This document shows, in pieces, positions 4,935 through 6,603 of a stretch of DNA of 6,603 nt. Source of the DNA: Burkholderia gladioli (lineage in GTDB: Bacteria > Pseudomonadota > Gammaproteobacteria > Burkholderiales > Burkholderiaceae); the NCBI GenBank assembly GCA_009914575.1, contig WNEB01000083.1:1-6603 (forward strand), in the 5' to 3' direction. Below the pieces are notes generated by a model. That model made no database searches, was not told where the DNA came from, and saw only the letters and a program-made list of their open reading frames with translations. The position numbers and the translations under genes are program-made. How positions within the stretch are numbered: the stretch's first letter is position 1; each line of letters opens with the position of its first letter.

Positions 4935-6070
4935 GCGCCGCGCCGGCCGCTTCCGCCACGGATGCCGCCGGCGCCCGTCCGGGCGTGGGCCGGCGCCTCG
5001 CCGCGCTCGTCTACGAAGGCGTGCTGCTGTTCGGCATCGTCTTCTTCGCCGCCCTCGCATTCGCTCTCGTGCTCCAGCAGCGCAACGGCCTCGTCCATCA
5101 CCGGTGGCTCGCCGCGTGGATCGCCGTCGTGGTCGGCGCGTATTTCGTCTGGTTCTGGACTCACGGCGGCCAGACCTTGCCGATGAAGACCTGGCGGCTA
5201 CGGCTCGTCACGGCGCACGGCACGCCGCTGACCGCGCCGCGCGCCGTGCTGCGCTACCTGCTCGGCTGGCTCTGGTTCCTGCCGCCGCTGGCGCTGCACT
5301 CGCTGGCCGGCCTCGCCGTGCCCGTCACGTTGGCCGTGACGGCCGCCTGGATCGTGCTGTGGGCGCTGGCCGCGCGCCTCGACCCGGCGCGTCAGTTCCC
5401 GCACGACCGGTTGGCCGGCACCCGCATCGTGTCCGCGCTGAGCGCGCCGCCGCTCGGCGTCCCGTTCTTCCCGTTCTTCCCGTTCTTCCCGTTCTTCCCG
5501 TTCTTCCCGTTCTTCCCGTTCTTCCCGGTCGCAATCGTCCGATCAATTTGCCTTGCCGCGCACGACTGTCGCAAGGACGCATCACGCATGCGCCAGCCGT
5601 TTCCGCCGGCAGCCGACCGCGCCGCCGCGCCCATCCCACGCGCCGCGCGGGCCGCGCCGGGGCACGATTCCCGCAGCCAACGCCTCGTAATAAGAACGTC
5701 CCGTGACTGTCACGGCGAAGTCATCGACGCATGGCGCAATGCCGGTTATTCAACACGGCGCGAGTCATGCATGGGCCTCAAAACGTCCGCTACTACCTTC
5801 TTCCAAGATCCGGTCGGCGCGCGCCGGCTGCGGCGTTCCTCTCCGGCGCAACCTGCGACGACACCCCGGCCGAGCCGCCGCAATGGTCGGCCGCCTCCGG
5901 CCATCAGGAGGACGCCGACGGCCCCGCGAACCGCTACCGCACGATCTGGATCTCGGACATCCACTTGGGCACGAGCGGCTGCCAGGCGAAATACCTGCTC
6001 GATTTCCTGCGCCACAACGATTCCTAATACCTGTACCTGGTCGGCGACATCATCGACGGCTGGCAACTGA
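4931..6070 (+). CDS. RDD family membrane protein with an abnormal read-through C-terminus
   Basis: Residues 1-170 form an RDD-domain membrane protein. Arg21-Arg22 precede the first helix (about 28-49), with Glu29 where the family usually has Asp. Further helices lie at about 60-78, 107-125 and 127-147. The loop motif THGGQTLPMKTWRLRLV and the closing HDRLAGTRIV (Asp159) are typical. The start is a GTG overlapping the DUF3106 stop (GTGA). AAGGGA lies only two bases before it, so translation is probably coupled. RDD proteins of this kind normally end soon after the last motif, near residue 170. Here the frame continues for about 210 more residues, through seven Pro-Phe-Phe repeats (178-198) and Arg/Pro-rich sequence without membrane or domain features, to a TGA at 6068-6070 inside the phosphoesterase remnant. 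The true stop has probably been lost, so the extension is likely non-native. RDD proteins are often described as transport-related, but the role is unknown. Confidence 0.75.
   Translation: MSAAPAASATDAAGARPGVGRRLAALVYEGVLLFGIVFFAALAFALVLQQRNGLVHHRWLAAWIAVVVGAYFVWFWTHGGQTLPMKTWRLRLVTAHGTPLTAPRAVLRYLLGWLWFLPPLALHSLAGLAVPVTLAVTAAWIVLWALAARLDPARQFPHDRLAGTRIVSALSAPPLGVPFFPFFPFFPFFPFFPFFPFFPVAIVRSICLAAHDCRKDASRMRQPFPPAADRAAAPIPRAARAAPGHDSRSQRLVIRTSRDCHGEVIDAWRNAGYSTRRESCMGLKTSATTFFQDPVGARRLRRSSPAQPATTPRPSRRNGRPPPAIRRTPTAPRTATARSGSRTSTWARAAARRNTCSISCATTIPNTCTWSATSSTAGN
5464..5526 (+). repeat. Seven perfect 9-bp tandem repeats (Pro-Phe-Phe)
   Basis: The unit GTTCTTCCC is repeated seven times without a mismatch, preceded by CCC. 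Read in the RDD frame it encodes (Pro-Phe-Phe)7. Because the unit is 9 bp, gain or loss of copies keeps the frame. One strand is almost all pyrimidine except one G per unit. The perfect copies point to recent expansion by slippage. It lies just past the normal end of the RDD domain. Confidence 0.93.
5701..5715. other. Perfect 15-bp palindrome CCGTGAC-T-GTCACGG
   Basis: Two perfect 7-bp arms flank a single T. It lies between the RDD domain and the phosphoesterase remnant. No T-run follows, so it is not a terminator. It also contains a GTGA, the same start/stop overlap seen at 4931, in a frame that opens toward the phosphoesterase. It may be an operator or chance. Confidence 0.35.
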
Positions 6071-6390
6071 AGAAGGGCTGGTACTGGCCACAGGCGCACA
6101 ACGACGTGGTGCAGAAGATCATGCGCAAGGCGCGCAAGGGCACCCAGGTCGTCTACATCCCCGGCAACCACGACGAGGCGGCGCGCCAGTGCTGCGACCT
6201 CGCGTTCGGCGAGATCCAGGTGCGCGGCGAGGCCTTTCACACCACGCTGGCCGGCAAGCGCCTCTGGATCGTGCACGGCGACCTGTTCGACGGCGTGATC
6301 CAGCACGCGAAGTGGCTCGCCTACCTCGGCGATTCGGCCTATACGCTGATCCTGCTGCTGAACCGCTGGTTCAATCGCGTGCGCAGCAAG
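5731..6390 (+). pseudogene. LpxH-like metallophosphoesterase (UDP-2,3-diacylglucosamine diphosphatase family), broken
   Basis: From about 5935 to 6390 one frame encodes a calcineurin-type metallophosphoesterase of the UDP-2,3-diacylglucosamine pyrophosphatase-like group. The metal-binding motifs appear in order: SDIHLG, then LVGDIIDGW, PGNHDE and VHGDLFDG. Three defects are visible. A TAA at 6025-6027 interrupts the frame between DFLRHNDS and YLYLVGDIID, where relatives have Glu; one G-to-T change of GAA would produce it. The sequence stops matching the family after FNRVRSK (6390), so the C-terminal third, including the GHxH metal motif, is missing; foreign DNA follows. The 5' part is unclear, since plausible N-terminal segments fall in different frames (MGLKTSATTFFQDPVG from 5771 is out of frame with the domain), suggesting further indels. 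The 5731 start is therefore provisional. The protein would not be functional. Its loss was perhaps tolerated because a separate lpxH exists elsewhere, which cannot be seen here. Confidence 0.85.
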
Positions 6391-6424
6391 CGGCGGTGTC
6401 CCAAACGTAGTTGAAGGTTGAAGG

Positions 6425-6493
6425 CGGCGGTTCCCGTAGGAATCCGAGAGAATCGGGTTTCCAGGACCAACCTCCAGAATAGGAGAACCGCCG
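6425..6493 (+). promoter_or_regulatory. Leader structure that can cover the element's ribosome binding site
   Basis: CGGCGGTTC (6425-6433) is perfectly complementary to GAACCGCCG (6485-6493), which overlaps the end of the AGGAG site (6481-6485) and reaches within two bases of the ATG at 6496. Inside is a second stem, CCGA (6444-6447) with TCGG (6453-6456), extended by GGAA/TTCC. A third pair, AGGTTG (6415-6420) with CAACCT (6468-6473), crosses the first, so it must form a pseudoknot or an alternative fold. Insertion sequences are known to use such folds to block translation from outside transcripts. That use here is inferred. Confidence 0.5.
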
Positions 6494-6495
6494 AA

Positions 6496-6603
6496 ATGAA
6501 GCCTACCAAGAAACCGAACCGTCGTGCTGATGCTGAGTGTCGTGTTGTTGGTAAACAAGAGCACGAAGCGCTGCGCGCGGGCCTTGCCGAGCAAGCCCAG
6601 TTG
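6496..6603 (+). CDS. N-terminal 36 residues of an unrecognised, probable transposase-type protein
   Basis: The frame opens at ATG 6496, ten bases after AGGAG (6481-6485), and runs off the right edge without a stop. The 36 residues begin MKPTKKPNRRADAECRVVG and are basic, then become helical and Ala/Glu-rich (HEALRAGLAEQAQL). A basic N-terminus would suit a DNA-binding protein, but I recognise no family. The transposase label rests on position, next to an abrupt break in a gene, and on codon use unlike the host genes: several T-ending codons in a row. Confidence 0.5.
   Translation, partial: MKPTKKPNRRADAECRVVGKQEHEALRAGLAEQAQL

Larger units (their letters stand above)
6391..6603 (+). mobile_element. 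Probable left end of an insertion sequence, family unknown
   Basis: Homology to the phosphoesterase ends abruptly at about 6390. The new sequence, starting near GGTGTCCCAAACG, has a structured leader of about 100 nt and then a reading frame with a good ribosome binding site. This layout (short end, leader, transposase-like frame) and the interruption of a gene fit an insertion sequence. The frame uses many T-ending codons (CCT, CGT, GCT, GAT, GTT, GGT), unlike the G/C-ending codons to its left. The right end and any target duplication lie outside the window, so a genomic rearrangement or prophage junction cannot be excluded. The exact boundary may be off by a few bases. Confidence 0.6.

Noticed and set aside
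5464..5526. A CRISPR array
   Set aside because: The repeat unit is 9 bp with no spacers; it is a simple tandem repeat.

Overview
The window looks like chromosomal DNA from Burkholderia sensu stricto. The coding DNA is high in GC with G/C at third codon positions, and the gene order is one I associate with Burkholderia: ilvI-ilvH-ilvC diverging from an ECF sigma factor / DUF3619 / DUF3106 / RDD / metallophosphoesterase cluster. The species cannot be fixed from this window.

Left part (1-2746, minus strand): a branched-chain amino acid operon, read right to left. A sigma70-type promoter (2718-2746) and a leader of about 145 nt precede ilvI, the large subunit of acetohydroxyacid synthase. ilvH, the ACT-domain regulatory subunit, follows, and then the first 34 codons of ilvC, ketol-acid reductoisomerase, which runs off the left edge. 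Together they carry out the first two steps of valine, leucine and isoleucine synthesis. All three genes look intact as far as they can be seen.

Middle (2567-3142): a 576-nt divergent intergenic region without a convincing gene. It holds the ilv promoter and leader, an imperfect 22-nt inverted-repeat pair about 165 nt apart (18 of 22 matching), several GC-rich hairpins, a factor-independent terminator pointing left, and a short A/T palindrome before the sigma gene.

Right part (3143-6070, plus strand): a tightly packed cluster with an ECF-like sigma factor, a one-helix DUF3619 membrane protein, a DUF3106 protein with an N-terminal membrane segment, and an RDD-family membrane protein. Two junctions use 4-nt start/stop overlaps (ATGA and GTGA), so these genes are probably co-transcribed. 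The DUF3619 protein is placed where an anti-sigma factor often sits, but that role is inferred.

Decayed right end (about 5440-6603): the RDD frame has no stop where the domain ends. It passes through seven perfect 9-bp repeats encoding Pro-Phe-Phe and stays open to 6070, inside the next gene. That next gene, an LpxH-like calcineurin-type metallophosphoesterase, is a pseudogene. It has an in-frame TAA at 6025-6027, a possibly frameshifted 5' end, and homology that stops at about 6390. From there a sequence of different codon use begins, probably the left end of an insertion sequence, with a leader that can fold over its own ribosome binding site and a partial reading frame from 6496. I do not recognise the element's family.

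No clearly new system is visible. The most unusual points are the composite decay of the RDD/phosphoesterase junction, the structured leader of the right-end element, and the inverted-repeat/terminator arrangement between the two operons.
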